Positions 1-12,500 of a stretch of 64,000 nt of DNA are shown here, in pieces. The DNA comes from Rostratula benghalensis (Eukaryota > Chordata > Aves > Charadriiformes > Rostratulidae), in the NCBI GenBank assembly GCA_013399305.1, contig VXAI01000628.1, positions 1 to 64,000 of the forward strand, written 5' to 3'. The notes under the pieces were generated by a model that saw only the letters and a program-made list of their open reading frames with translations, was not told the origin of the DNA and made no database searches. How positions within the stretch are numbered: position 1 is the stretch's first letter; each line of letters starts with the position of its first letter. The position numbers and the translations under genes were made by a program.

Positions 1-353
1 GGCTTTGAAGTCTTTCTTCATTCCCCTCAGACTACGGGATGCAGCTTCCTCCCCTCCTGTCTGGAATATCAGTAGCGGGTAGTAGTCTGTTGAGTGCACC
101 AGGCTGGGGAGTGTCCTGGTGATATCTCTGGTCCGGGCTCCAGGTAGACTGCAGACTTCCCGATGATGAGGATCAGCTCTGCATATTGGGCCCTCTGTTC
201 CTACTACAATTACTCTTCTTTCTTTCTAAATGGAGGCAGTCTTGAGGTGTGGTGTCAACTGCCTCTTCCTATTTGACCTCATAGATGGGCCTTCCACCAC
301 ATCCTCACTTACCTCTCCTTCAAGATCCAGGGCCTCAAACCTATTATGGAGGG

Positions 354-419
354 TGATGGAAGGGAGACTAAATAATGTTTAAACAGTGATGGAAGGGAGA
401 CTAAATAATGTTTAAACAG
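354..419. repeat. 33-bp tandem duplication
   Basis: Two identical 33-bp copies follow each other directly (354-386 and 387-419), each beginning TGATGGAAGG and ending TTTAAACAG. No coding content is seen. This looks like a recent local slippage duplication beside retroviral LTR material. Confidence 0.9.
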
Positions 420-520
420 GTATCTCTGTAGTGATAGTATAGTATGCCCTTGTATTAAGGAGCAGAATGGGTACATAACAAGCTGCTGTCTGTTGCTTAT
501 CTCAATTAACTCATCCAACT

Positions 521-929
521 GTAGACATAAAACATCACAAACAAGGACTAAGGCTACGAAAACCAGCTGAACCCAGGCTTGCGGTATGGCCAAGCTCCAA
601 GCAGGCACAGCAAGCAAAGATTACTAGCAGTGATGAAGAGGAACCTCCTTACTTCATCACTGTGACCCCTGACGACCACCAGAGGAAGACACTGCGCAGA
701 CTCATGAAGCCGGGGAACTAATTAACATACGGGAGCGAGATCAGATGATGCATATGCACGAGCTTGTTATGACATAAACTGAATATGTATGAAGTAGTAG
801 CATGAATGTAAGCCCTTGCTTTGAGCTGTTGCACACGACTTTGGTGGGACTACCTGCTCTGTGCTGCCCAGCGCTGAATAAACATACCTACTTCACAACT
901 TTGCAGCTTGTGGAGTTTGTTTCCGCATG
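521..929 (+). mobile_element. Endogenous retrovirus LTR (ERVK-like), 3' part clear
   Basis: The stretch has retroviral LTR architecture on the plus strand: an AATAAA signal near 877, then a short U5-like segment ending TTTGTTTCCGCA near 927. That ending is typical of avian ERVK-type LTRs. The 5' limit is uncertain: a TGT start at about 521 or at 661 (TGTGACCCC) would fit. No gag, pol or env coding sequence is seen next to it, so it is a solo or fragmentary LTR. The family name is from memory of avian repeats, not from a search. Confidence 0.5.
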
Positions 930-1446
930 TCAAGGGACAGCTGGGGAAGCGAAGTAGGTAGGGGAGGGAGTTGCCCTTGACACCGAACTGGAACTTGCTT
1001 CCAACCCTCCTTTATGGTCCCCTACCTCTGCCCGACAGTGACAAGACAGGGACTCTGCCACACTCTGGGGGGCATCTCCCCGGCACCCTTCCCTCTGACA
1101 TGCCTGAGAGTTACTCCACCAATCAATCTCCTGCTCACATGCCCTGATGCTCCTTAGTCTCTCCACCTCCTCCTTGAGCTCAGCCACCATGGTGAGCAGA
1201 ACTTCCACCTGAGAGCAGGCAGCCTCCCTGCTGCTTTCCCTTGGCAGCAGCAGGCTCAGGCACTCACTGCAGCCAGAAACCTGAACAGACACGTCTCTGG
1301 ACAGGTCCTCTGTCTGGGTTGCCACAGTCATTTTGGAGCAAGCTCTCTGTCTGGTGGAGACCATGGTAGGTTTGTTTTCTTGCACACTGCCAATAGGTGA
1401 GCTGGTGTCCCGAGCAAGTTGGTGCAGAGCTCCTGTACCCAGTCAC
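930..1446 (-). mobile_element. CR1 LINE ORF1 relic
   Basis: On the minus strand an open stretch encodes a peptide with a VATQTED-like segment, a Cys-x-x-Cys pair, and a coiled-coil-like run ending LKEEVERLRSIR followed by EIDWW. This resembles the N-terminal part of ORF1 proteins of avian CR1 retrotransposons. A second overlapping frame (to 1446) shows the copy is frameshifted. It stands alone without the reverse transcriptase and directly abuts the LTR to its left. The assignment rests on family resemblance only. Confidence 0.55.
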
Positions 1447-1624
1447 ACAAGCTACACACCAGCGTGCACCCGCTGATGGCCCTTCCTAGTTTGCATCGCT
1501 GCCCTCCCAGAAGCTTTTTCTAGGTAGAGGGTGTGGGAGCAGTGAGCATTGCCCTGGCAACGCCCAAGCCACATCAGCCTTGTCAGCCTCTCTCATCGCA
1601 GGTCACAGTGCTGTCCCGGGCCTG

Positions 1625-1803
1625 CCCTGGCAAAGCAAGCACCCGAAATCCCCCTGTGGAGTCTCCTTCTCTGGAGACATTCAAATCCCGTCTGGACGGG
1701 TTCCTGTGTGACCTGATCTAGGTGTTCCTGCTCTGGCAGGGGGATTGCACTAGATGATCTTTCAAGGTCCCTTCCAATTCCTGATAGTCTGTGATTCTGT
1801 GAT
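1625..1803 (+). mobile_element. CR1 LINE 3' end
   Basis: The plus strand holds the familiar CR1 3' region: a segment that would encode [15 protein letters not shown], then GGGGGATTGCACTAGATGAT and GGTCCCTTCCAATTC, ending with two ATTCTGTG octamers at about 1786-1803. The octamer tail marks the true 3' end of the element. It is 5' truncated, as most CR1 copies are. Confidence 0.85.
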
Positions 1804-3807
1804 CAGTTGCTGCAGCTGTCACTGGGCCGGCTCCAAAGTGGCTGACCTCGACCACTGAGAAGTCCTCTTCTTCTTAACTAGACCATGACATCGGTCTTTA
1901 GCAGATTCTTCAGTGTGATGTCCCTCGATGGAGACCTAGAACTCCACAAGTTTCTAGGACTGAATTACACGATGCTTCAGGATTATCAGATTACAGAGGA
2001 AGAAATGACACTCTGTCTAGTGAGTGTCCCTGTTGTGCTTAGTCAGCAATTAATAAACTTGCATCAGTTTCAGGCGTGTGCCATGAAACAAATAACTGAA
2101 ATAAGACAGACAGGTTCCAGAAATCTGGGAGGTGTTGGAATGCATTTTAAGGAATATTGCTGTTCCCTGCTGGAGCAGGAGCCAAGGAAAACATGATCTA
2201 CAGGTAAAAATCTGCAAAAACAGTATGAGCATGGGATGTTTATTGTCTCTGACTGCAACTGGCAACTAACTGCTTGAGTCACAGGATAAAATCAGGTAAC
2301 AAATATTACATTTTTCATAAGTAGAGGGAGAGTCTGCACTGGGAAATATGCTTTTGGTGTTTTAATATTCAGTTTTGGCCTAAGAGGAAAAGAAGGCTTC
2401 ACAAGAATAATAAAATATAATAAAATGCAGCTTTTTTTTTTTTTTTTTTTCCCCCCCAGGACTTTGTTTCTTCCCAGAAAATGATGTTTGTCTGAACAGA
2501 ATAACATTTGGCCAAACCTGAAGGGGATTTTTATGAGTTCCATATGGGATATTGAAACCTTGGCTTAATTGGCCTCAAATCCCCTAGAAAGATGCACATC
2601 CTGTATCTGCATCCACTCAGTTTGCTCTCTTTTTCAAACTTGTTGCTGTAACTATTGGTTCTCTTGCTTTACTCCACTCTGATGCTCCTGTAAATTGAGT
2701 CAATAAATTGTTACAGTTTGTGGTGTGTCTTTGAAGCAAAATTCACAGCCTTTCTTGCTTCCCTCCTACTGCTAGTGAAGTTTTAATTTTGGAATTTAGT
2801 AGAGAAATCTGCGCTCTACCCAAAACAATTGGGGTATGAGCCACATGCCCCACAAACTCCTTGTGAGTGAAACTTAATGAAATGGCTTTTTATAACATCA
2901 ATATCATGCATATCCTGGATGGCCAGCTCTGCACAGCTCTAAAATCCACACGTGGCTGATGGATCCTGTGTGTATGCCTGGCTGGGGAGAACGGAGCGGC
3001 TTGCCCCAGGCCCCAGTCCCACTCTCACCACGGCCACGGGAGCTTGGCGGGGTGTAGGAGGAGCTATCGGCGCGGTTGTTGATAAGAGGAGCAACATCCA
3101 TCCTTCTTTCCTGAACCCTCACGATGCTGCTATTGTCCCTTGTCTCCAGCCATGCCTCCCTGTCCCCTGGTCCCCTCTGCCAGGGCTCTGGTAGTATCTG
3201 GGTCATGCTCTTCCCACCCGCCTGCCAACTCTTGCAGGCTGTAGCCCAAGAGCATCTACGTTTGAGGAATGACTCCAAGGACAACAAAGTGGGTGATGAC
3301 AACAGATGCAGGAAAACAGGGAAGCCACCTTGTTGCTGGTGGCTGGGACAGGATATCATGGTCTGAGCTCTCCATCTCTTTTGGACAAACTCTGACCAGT
3401 GTGGGGGAACAGATGGGCCTGGGAAGGGTGAGAACCAGGATGTGGGACCAGGCACTCACCAGGCCTAGACTGAAGCCTGCCTCTATCTTCACCCTTGCCT
3501 CTACTAAGCATGATGCAGGGTCACTCCATGGTGTCCATACCTGAACTCCAACTTCTATGCCATGGGGCAGAGACTGAGGAAAGATGAGGGGCTGTTCAAC
3601 AGCCATGGGTGGATGGATCCAGAAGTGGGAGGGACTGAACATGCTGCATATTACAGTAGTTGCCAGTGGTTATCAACTGTAGCTAGGAGAGGAGGCCAAG
3701 TGCTGCAGGCACAAGAGGTAACGTTTCTCTCCATCTTTCCCCAGCCAGCAACTGTAAGGTGGACTGTCATTAAACTGTTTATTCTGTGAAACTGGAAAAA
3801 ACCCAAT
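1804..3807. other. Unassigned flank downstream of gene 1
   Basis: I recognise no gene here. It holds a 20-base T run followed by C7 (about 2432-2458) and a GC-richer block (about 2950-3640) with overlapping open frames on both strands but no familiar protein motif. A plus-strand frame at 1885-2196 starts with a good ATG context and meets a GTGAGT donor-like site near 2019, but I do not recognise its product and do not call it a gene. Confidence 0.4.
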
Positions 3808-4010
3808 AACCAATGTAAAAGGGAGTTTATTGATGGAAAGGTATACATGATTATGATACAAGTCAGGACAGATGTGCCATGAAAGGAAACACAGAATCAG
3901 ATACTAGCTCAAACATCACAAACTCTCACTGTGATTATTAGTAAGGTGAAATGGTCCTTTCCAGGACTTAATGACAGAAGAAAATAGGGTGCTTGACCAC
4001 TTTGATGCAC
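3808..4010 (-). other. Possible 3' terminal noncoding exon of gene 1
   Basis: Two nucleotides-level signals suggest a spliced 3' UTR. Just after the gene 1 stop codon the minus strand reads TTAGAAAAG followed by GTAAATG, a usable donor (exon end 4745). About 730 bases on, a pyrimidine-rich acceptor ends CCCCTGCAG at 4011, and an AATAAA follows at 3831-3826. This would give a last exon of about 200 nt. Mammalian A2M also has a short terminal exon. If the intron is not used, the 3' UTR simply runs on and its end is unknown. Confidence 0.35.
3826..3831 (-). terminator. Candidate AATAAA polyadenylation signal for gene 1
   Basis: AATAAA on the minus strand, about 925 bases past the gene 1 stop codon in genomic distance and within the proposed terminal exon. 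A second AATAAA lies at 3783-3778. No closer canonical signal was found between 3831 and the stop codon. Confidence 0.35.
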
Positions 4011-4753
4011 CTGCAGGGGAAAATCCAGAAGAAAATAAACTAAATGAGGACAGAGCAACAGTTGTAGAATAGAAATGTGGTTTCAGGATACAGGGTAGTC
4101 AGCTTCTTTTATGTAAAACAGACAAAAGCTAGACCAAGTCCTGGCAGCAAGCTGTGCCCCTACCCCTCAGGAACTGCTCAGCAGATAACAGCTGGCTTAG
4201 CTGCTGTGCTGAGCAGGACACAAACCTGTATCTCCTCTGTGGCACAACAGCATCGTACCTCTGACCAGTCAACATATCACTTCTGTGATTCCTGTCACTT
4301 CAGACAATGGATTAACTATCCAAGAAAGTATTTCTGTAGATCTGTGTGAAGCACCTTGCTTGTGCCCATGAAGCATAGTCTTCAGAGGGGAGGCTTTTAA
4401 GTATGGCCTTAGGTAGACTATTCCTTGTTATCTTTTTGAGGAAGGTATTTGAAGGTATTTCACACTCTCTTCATTATTCTGCACTTTCACTTTCATCCTA
4501 GAAGCTGAGTTTTTGCCATGCACAGAAATGTGATCTCACTTAGAGTCCACTGGGTATCTATCACTGGCCAGGATCTGATCACTGTCTCTGCTCTCTGGGA
4601 AATCTGGTAGAGACTGAAGGCTCCCTTTTTGCAAGAATAGTTATTGCTCTGCTCAACCTGCCAATCCCTCTGCTCATGCTGTTTTCCACTTCACCAACTT
4701 ATCTGCTTGGTTTTGTGGTGGGATTTTTTCTAGCTTGCATTTACCTTTTCTAA

Positions 4754-7700
4754 TCATGAATCCACTTCTGCACCATCCTCTTTGCAAGGCGACGTATACT
4801 GAGCAACAGCATACTCTTCTGGAGAAGAAGGAAAGAAATGTTCCAGTTAGCCTGGAGACTGCTTCCTGTGCCTTTCCCTGGAGATGGATATACCCTACAC
4901 ACATTTAAGCCATTATAACTTTCTAGTCATGCCCACTTGTCACCTTGAGCATGAGACCAATCTCACTAAAGAGAAGTTAATCTCTTCCCTCGTGCTAGAT
5001 TCAGATCCTGATAGAGCTCAGAGGAGAGTTTGTTCCAGGAGGGCTAGTTTGATGTCCCTTAATGCATGCAGTATTTCTCTTCTCCCTGTCCCTCCCCTAA
5101 GCTTCATACTTGTTAAAATCAAAGACTTACCTGTTTCATAGTAATCATAAATCTGCACAGAAGCTGGCTTGGGATGGGTCACTACAAAGTCCTGCTCAAC
5201 TGAGAAAGTGATTTCTTTTCTTTTCTTCTGCGAGACCTGGGAATGGAGGGACAGGGATCTCATAAGTCTTTTTATCTGTATAACACCATCTGGAGCAGAC
5301 CAGGGTGGTATAGATTGTATATTCCAAATCCCACTGATGCCACACATACAGTTGTGGGACATCTGCTTTCTGAAATATGTTTGGAAAATCAGTGAAACTG
5401 AAGAGTTTTAGGTTTCCTATCCTGCTTTTATTATCTGATTCTGTAGTTATTACGCATCCTAGAAAATGTCCCAAAGGACTGAGCTTAATTCTCCTGGATC
5501 TTCCAGTGGTCAGGATGATAGTCTGTTATCTCAACCCCTCTGATTTCAGACATGAATGTTATGCGTCACCAATAAACTGGGTATCAATGTACATCACCGG
5601 CATATTGGCTTCTGTTGTTAGTTCATCAGGACCCCAAGCAACTGTACTTTTACTATGTAAACTCTGATCCAGGGATTAGATTACAAGTTAAATTTGGGGA
5701 TGAACTAGAGTGAGAGTGGGAATGGAAATGTTTCCAGTGAAGATCAGAGCAGTGTTTCATGTCCGGTTGGAAGGACTGAGGTTCATGAGAAGCCTGCGAA
5801 GGGGGCATATACACAAGGGAACCTGTTTTCTGGTGTTTATCTGGTATTGACTGAAAGGAGAAAGAATTTTGTTTAATTTTCATGTGCTTTTTTCATTAAC
5901 TTATATCTAGTTGCTAATTTGGGAGGTGTCAGTTTGAAGCCATTTAGGAGACTAAATGCAGACTAAGCAGCTTTGTGACTACAGGGCAAAACTGATCAGG
6001 AAGGGTACATGATAAATGCACTTTACCGAGTGTCTCCATGCTATAGGTGCATCTATTACATGCTGTTTGCATCTTGTGTGAAAATAAAATGGACAGTAAT
6101 CAGAACTTACATTTTGCAGATAAAGGAGAACATGGTTTTTCTTGTTCTCTACTTGCATCACTGTTTGACTGTCAATGAGCTTTAAAACAAGGAAATGGAG
6201 TTAGATATAGTTATAAGCCATTAAAAAACAAATGCTACCTAAGATCTTATCACTGTATGGGTGTGGGATTCATTTCATTTCTAGCCAGGTATCAATGGCT
6301 GTCAGCTGATTTTTAGAGTCCAATTGTTGCTGCATAGATGGAGAGGACTGAGCAAAACCTGCCACTTGACTTAGTGTGGAGTATGATCACTTCCCACATG
6401 CAGGAGAGGCAATGCAGTTCATTCAGGGAATGATGCCTGACTGCTGTTGTACAGTTTTCAGAACTAGTCTGACAGATTTCCCACTCTTCCCCTACGTGAG
6501 CAGTGCCAGCTCCCAGCTGGTCAGACTTTGGTGTGAACCCTTCCTAGTTTTTAATGTTAGAGGGCCTGTGTGCTCACAGCTCCCAGTAGGGTATTCCCTC
6601 CACCCAGTAAGGAATACAGTGCAGCCATGCGAACACCACATTGGTTTGTAGGTGAATGATTCATAACCAGGGCTCTGTTTTCATCATGACTGGTCTTGTC
6701 TGTCCCTGGGGTGACTCATTTAATCTTGCTCCTATAGGTTACCTTATCCAGGGAAGACTTAACAGGAACGAAGCCAGAGAGCATCTTCACATCAATAATG
6801 ACCATGTTGGAGCTTCTGCGCTTTCCTGTGTAACTGAAATAAGAGCAGCCCTTGTCAGTCTGGACCTGGGGAAGTAAACCTCAGCTCCCTGCTCCTGGCT
6901 TCACACAGCATGGGGAGGTGGGAGTGAATTACATGTGCTTGCTGCTGGGCTCAGATGGGAGACCAGCAGTATGAAGGGGCCAAGTATGTGCAAAAGCCAT
7001 CAGTTACTGTCCCAAGGTCTTTTGCGATATTGTGTCTTAAAGGCTGATTTCGTGAATGCATTCATCAGCTCATGTTTTTTGACTTTATATGCAGAACTGA
7101 ATCCACACAATCATCTCTGTATGTCTTGTCACTGTTGCAGATGGTTTGTTGATGACACATTACCTGCTTATGAGGACAATATCAAATTTTGCTGGTTGAT
7201 CCAGGGGGCAGGAAGCCTGTGCTGTCTTTACTGAGAGCAAAAATCCAAAGGCTCCCTCTGGAAGGTGAATGTTGTATCTCAGTGCTGTCTGGAAGAGGAA
7301 CAAGCCCTTTTGTTTAAGCATGACAAGGGGTTTTCTTTGTATTCCAAAAGTTATCAAGCTTAGTGAAGTTTTATGGCTCTTGGTTTTGTGTGGAAGATCT
7401 TTGCTTACATCAATGACAAACACATCAGAATTCTGTTGTTTAATAATGAAGGTGCTTGTACCCAGAGCCACATCCCAGAGAGAAACCAGTTGCCAATCAG
7501 AAAGGACTCTTTTTTTCAGGCTGTGACTCTACTGGGGTCAGAATGTGGAATAGGGAAAAGTGTGTTTAAATAGTTTAGGGAAATAAAATAATAAAGAAAA
7601 ATAAAGAGAATTTGGATGGAGAACCATCAAAAACATGACTGTGTTGCATGCAGAATGTGATACACAATGAAGAGTAGAGCAGGTTCTTACTTGCATAAGT

Positions 7701-7906
7701 ACACATCCACTGCCATTCACTGTTAGGCTGTATTTCCCAGGGGCGTCAGGAAGGGAAGTCTCTTGCAACAGTAGCCTGTGCGCGTTGTTGACAATAAATA
7801 CCTTCTCAAAAGGCTTTTTGGAAGTGATCTTGACTATGTTGTGTGTAACAGAACTGAAAGTGTCCTCACCATAAGCAGAGAGGGCTTGAAGAGCAATGAC
7901 TGTGTC
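4754..7906 (-). CDS. OVST: Ovostatin exons 30-35: CUB end and receptor-binding domain
   Basis: Exons: 30, 7691-7906; 31, 7164-7288; 32, 6743-6833; 33, 6111-6179; 34, 5131-5236; 35, 4754-4818 (stop TGA 4756-4754). They encode residues 1234-1456. Exon 30 starts [13 protein letters not shown]; exon 32 carries the [12 protein letters not shown] segment that corresponds to the LRP1-binding helix of A2M; exon 34 ends IYDYYET and exon 35 gives [12 protein letters not shown] and a short acidic tail EDGAEVDS. Exon 34 has two in-frame acceptors 9 nt apart (5237 and 5228 side); the upstream one is used here because gene 2 and A2M have the matching Val-Ser. Confidence 0.9.
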
Positions 7907-9506
7907 CTAAAGGAAAAGGAAATAATCATAGAATCATAAAACCATAGAATGGTTTGGGTTGGAAGGGACCCTAAAGATCATTTAATTCTAACCCTCTTGC
8001 CATAAGCAGGGGCACCTCCAACTAGACCAGGTTGCTTGAAGCCTCATCCAGCCTGGTCTTGAAGACTTTCAGGGATGGGGCATCCACAACTTCCCTGGGC
8101 AACATGTTCCGGTGCCTCACCCCCCTCACAGTTAAAAATTTCTTCGTGATACCTAAACTAAATCTACCTCTTTACAGTTAGAAGTCATTAGCCTTCATCC
8201 TGTCAATACACAGCCTTATAAAAAGTCCTTCTCCAGATTTCATGTAGGCACCCTTCACATACTGGATGATAAAAGACAATTAATTACCTACACAATGTGC
8301 CTGGTGCAGAGGAAGTCAAAGTTGTGGTTCCAGTGCTAAGCATGGTTGCTTCATCCTGGCTAAAGAAACCCTGAATTTGTGTATAATTTCAAGGTTCCAA
8401 TTCATTCCATGCCATTTCATTCTGGCATGCATGTTTTAGGGTGGAAGAAATCTCTCTACTCATATGAAGGTCTCAGAACACTATATCTGAGCATTGGAAC
8501 ACAGTTTTAGAACTTTTAGTAGTGGTGAAGCATGTGTTTCCTAGAGAACTACAAAGCATTCATGGTCATATAAGAGCTGGGACTTGGTGTTTTCTAGGCT
8601 CATCTCCAACACAATTATCTGTATTTGTTGCTAGCCAAATACTCTGGTATGGCTTTAACCTTTCCATAGATCAGAAAAAGGAGGGGGGAAAAAAGTGTTT
8701 TGGTCTCTCTAAGAGAAAAGCTCGGTATATGTCTGCTTGAGACAGCAGATACAAAAGAGAAAGAAGACTATGTAGACTTATTTCTGGCATCTTGAGCCAG
8801 TGCCCCAATTCCTCAGACTGGCTGGGGAATAGAAGGAAGTTTCAGCACCTGGGTGGAAGAGAAACCTCCATAAGGATTCTGCTGCCTGATGATCCACTGC
8901 ACAACCCCTGATGCCTTTGTGAGATCCTCTCGATTCCGGTTGGGTTTGTAGAGCAATGCCAGCAGCACATAACTGGTGATCTCTACTTCAGCTGATGGGG
9001 CATGGTCAAGAAAAGAGGGGGATTTTTCTGATGGAGACCTCTCCTCCTGCTCCCAGTGCCATGAGCCGTCTGAAAAAGAGAAGATGAGGAGAAACCAGAA
9101 TGGGTTACAAGGTGTCACTGCTCCATGCTGCCTCAGAGATGTACTGTATCCTGGCCTCTTTCTCAGAAGTACTCTCTACAGAGCAACAGATGTCCTATTA
9201 ACTCCATATATTATTTGTGGAGATTATATTATGTGCTGGTACTCTCAGCATTGTCAATGTTAGACCATGTATCATCAGTAATATCCATTCCCTCTTCCCA
9301 CCTCCCGGATTCCCAACATGTCTGAAACTTACCAGCTTCCTTTGCTGATTCCTGTAACACTCTAAGGAATGATTCACATTTTTCTGCCTTGCCAGCTAAG
9401 CAGAAAGCATAGGCCACAAGTGCCTGAGTGTAAATACCACCGATATTCTTCTCAGATGCAGTCTCCAGGCAAAACAAGGCATTTCGAACTACGGGGTACT
9501 TGGGAA

Positions 9507-9537
<31 letters not shown>

Positions 9538-12500
9538 GGGGGCGGGGGTAACATATGGGTCTAATTCAGGACAGTTGTTTTTACCTGGGCAAACATTTAA
9601 TTTTGTTAAACCTATTCTTCATCCTGTCACTATAACAGCAATGAGAATGGGACTTCAATTTGTATAGTGACTTTGGGAAGGAGAATACAGAATTCTTTAA
9701 AGAGAAATTACAGACTGAAACTTCATATGAATTAAGTAGATTTTCAGTGTGTTCTCAAAATGTCAATGTATAAACAGAACACTGTTCTGTTTCTTTCACA
9801 GCTAATTCCTTCATCTTAACTCCATGATAACAGTTCACTTAGCATTTCTGTAATCAAGAGTCTGTTGTCTTGAATAATCCCAACCTAGTAGTCTCTATCC
9901 TTGGTGACTGTGGTATATTTTTAATTTAATTCTGTGGAGTTACAATAGGCTTTCACCAAGTAAAATATATTCCCAGTTTGACTCTGTGTCCTTGCTAATT
10001 TATTATCTAATCAGGAAGCACTTAAAAAGGATATGAAAAATTGGAGACAGAGAAAATCCTATAGTAAAGTCTAACACCTCTGCTGTACTAGCCACTAGTA
10101 CCTTTAGTACCTTTTTTTGGTACTAGCCACTTTTAAAAAAGGACAGATCAGGTTTTTTTTCCCAACATAGCTTTTAGTTCCATTTGTAGACTTCATGTAC
10201 TTACCCACAATAACTTTTTTGACTGAGCCATGTTTGAAGCTAAGCCCCAGTGTGTGGACTACTACTTGCCATGGTTATTTATTGAAATCTAAAAAGTGTC
10301 ACTTACTGTCTTGGGTCTTTCCAATAGAAGATCTAATCCCACTGTGATCTGTATGATTTCTACTTGAACACTGTTGGCTGGGCTGAAGAGGTATAGAGAT
10401 GGGGAACTGGTCTATCACAGCAACTAGTGCAGATGCAGAGCAAGGTCACATTCCCTAGGACTTCTCTCTCCCTCTATCTCTCTTTACTACCTGGACAATT
10501 TGTAGCAGATATTGGAGCCAAGTCAACAACTTGGGACCAATTCCAGCTGAATTCCAGCAGGTGAAGGTCTCCTTACCGAGCCAGAGTGCCCAGATTCTAG
10601 CATGGCAATGGTGATGTAGGCAGACAGCGACAGCTCATCATCTACTCCTCCCTGAAAAGTATATGGAGAAAGGTAATTTCAGTCGGTGGCAGGAGTTATA
10701 AGCCTTTACATGTGAATTGCTCTATCCCAGTTGGGAGAGTGTGGCCAGGTCATGAGGCAGTCCAAGGAAGGAGAGCACACACATAGCAGGGGTGGCTCTT
10801 AAATCAAGAGAAGCTTGGTGCTGGCACTGCAAAAAACATCACTCTCTTAAGCTTAAAGTTCCGTCACTCTATCTCAGTTGCTCACAAGATGTAAAATACA
10901 GTATGGAGAAGCTGACTAAGCTGAAAATAGTCATTTTAAGGTGTGGAGAGTTAGCCCTTGTCAAAGGATGGGCATTTGGAGTAAAGTGTAGTTTCTGAAA
11001 GTAATGGGATAACATGTTTTTAATGATAGGAGTGTAAATTTGACCAAGAAGTAATTCTCTACCACCTTCAAGGCGTTGTTGAAGAGTGTCCCAACACTCT
11101 GGAAGCAGCCATCTGGCTTCTGTTTGCTTGCCAGCCACATCAAGGTTTGAGTCTGGACATTATCATCGATATAGATGAAGCGACTTGCTTGTGCAAATGA
11201 TTTGTACACAAAGGCAGTGAGCCTGCAGGGGGAAGATGATGCTGTGAGATGAGCATTGGAAATAGGAACAGAAAAAGTCAGCCCTTCCATTCACTCTATA
11301 AGCATGGAGAGTTAGAGCCAAGATATTGGTGGCTTGCTTTGTCTCTGTGTGCTCCTCCAGCTGAAGGTAGTTAAAGGTATAGTAGCTAGATAGCACACAG
11401 GGATGATGTCTAGTACTGCCTGGGACTGATTCTGGCTACAGAGCATTGCAGTACATTGAGTTTCATGGGAGACAGCAGGAGCTGGGATAAAAAAGTCAGG
11501 TGATCTTCAGGGATCACCTTCTCTCTTTGCACCCTGTCTGCCTGGCAGGGGCTGGAGAGCCATTTTTCTTAAGACCTAGACAGTCCCAGTCCAAGACAGC
11601 TCTGCTCATCTGATTCAGCTAGTAAGGATGTGTTTTACCCACATTGTGTGAAATCAATGCAAATTCATCTCTGAGCCATTTCTGCTCTGAGTTACTCACC
11701 AGGTGTTCCCTTCTTTGTCTCTGGTGCCAAAGATGCTGTAGGACCCATCGGGATGTTTGTATGCCAGCTGCTTCTGGTAGCCTGCAAAAACATGGAAGAG
11801 GAAGTGTTCCTTAATTGAAAAACAAAACCCTATTTTTTTACTATCAGACTAATCTGAAACTACAGTGGGAAAGTATGGAAAAGCAATATACCGAGCAGTG
11901 GGGGATCCCTGAAGGAACTTAGGTGGAAGCATGGAAAATCTTGTCCTGCAGAAACACTGAGTTACAGGATAGGCAGAGCTCTGTGCTCCAACTAAGCTAA
12001 AGGGAGTAGGATACATGCTGTGCCTCAGTGGAAAAAGAGGAAGGGACTGAAAGACAGAACCTCAAAGGAAACATGACAGTTGAATCTCAGCAAAACAGGA
12101 TAAGGAAAGAAAGAAGATAAAGCAAATGTCTTGATGAGGGCAGTCCCTTGGGTCACTGAGGTGTGCTACAGCAGCAGTGCTGTAATGGTTGGATAATCGT
12201 GCTGCAGCTTCTGCTCACTGGGCCTCAGTGGGAATTTCAGCATACTTTGTAAGGGAAGCACAAAACTCTCACCGCTCACTAAGTATCCAATGGCCTTGGA
12301 TTTGACCTCCTCGGTCAGCTGCCCTGTCTTGTTCAGGTAGTTGAGGATGTAGATGTTGGGTGCAAACAGGACCATGTTCTGCTCCCCACAGCCAAATGGC
12401 ATCTGGAGGAGCTGGTGCAGGTTCTGCATGGCAGTGCCCATGACGTCACCTGGGGAACAGAGGATGCCAAGGAGGATTAGCATAACTGATGGCCACTGAA

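Noticed and set aside
2904..3642. Overlapping open frames of 128 and 183 codons on the minus strand
   Set aside because: Explained by a GC-richer segment with few stops. Several frames are open at once and none shows a known motif, so no gene is called.
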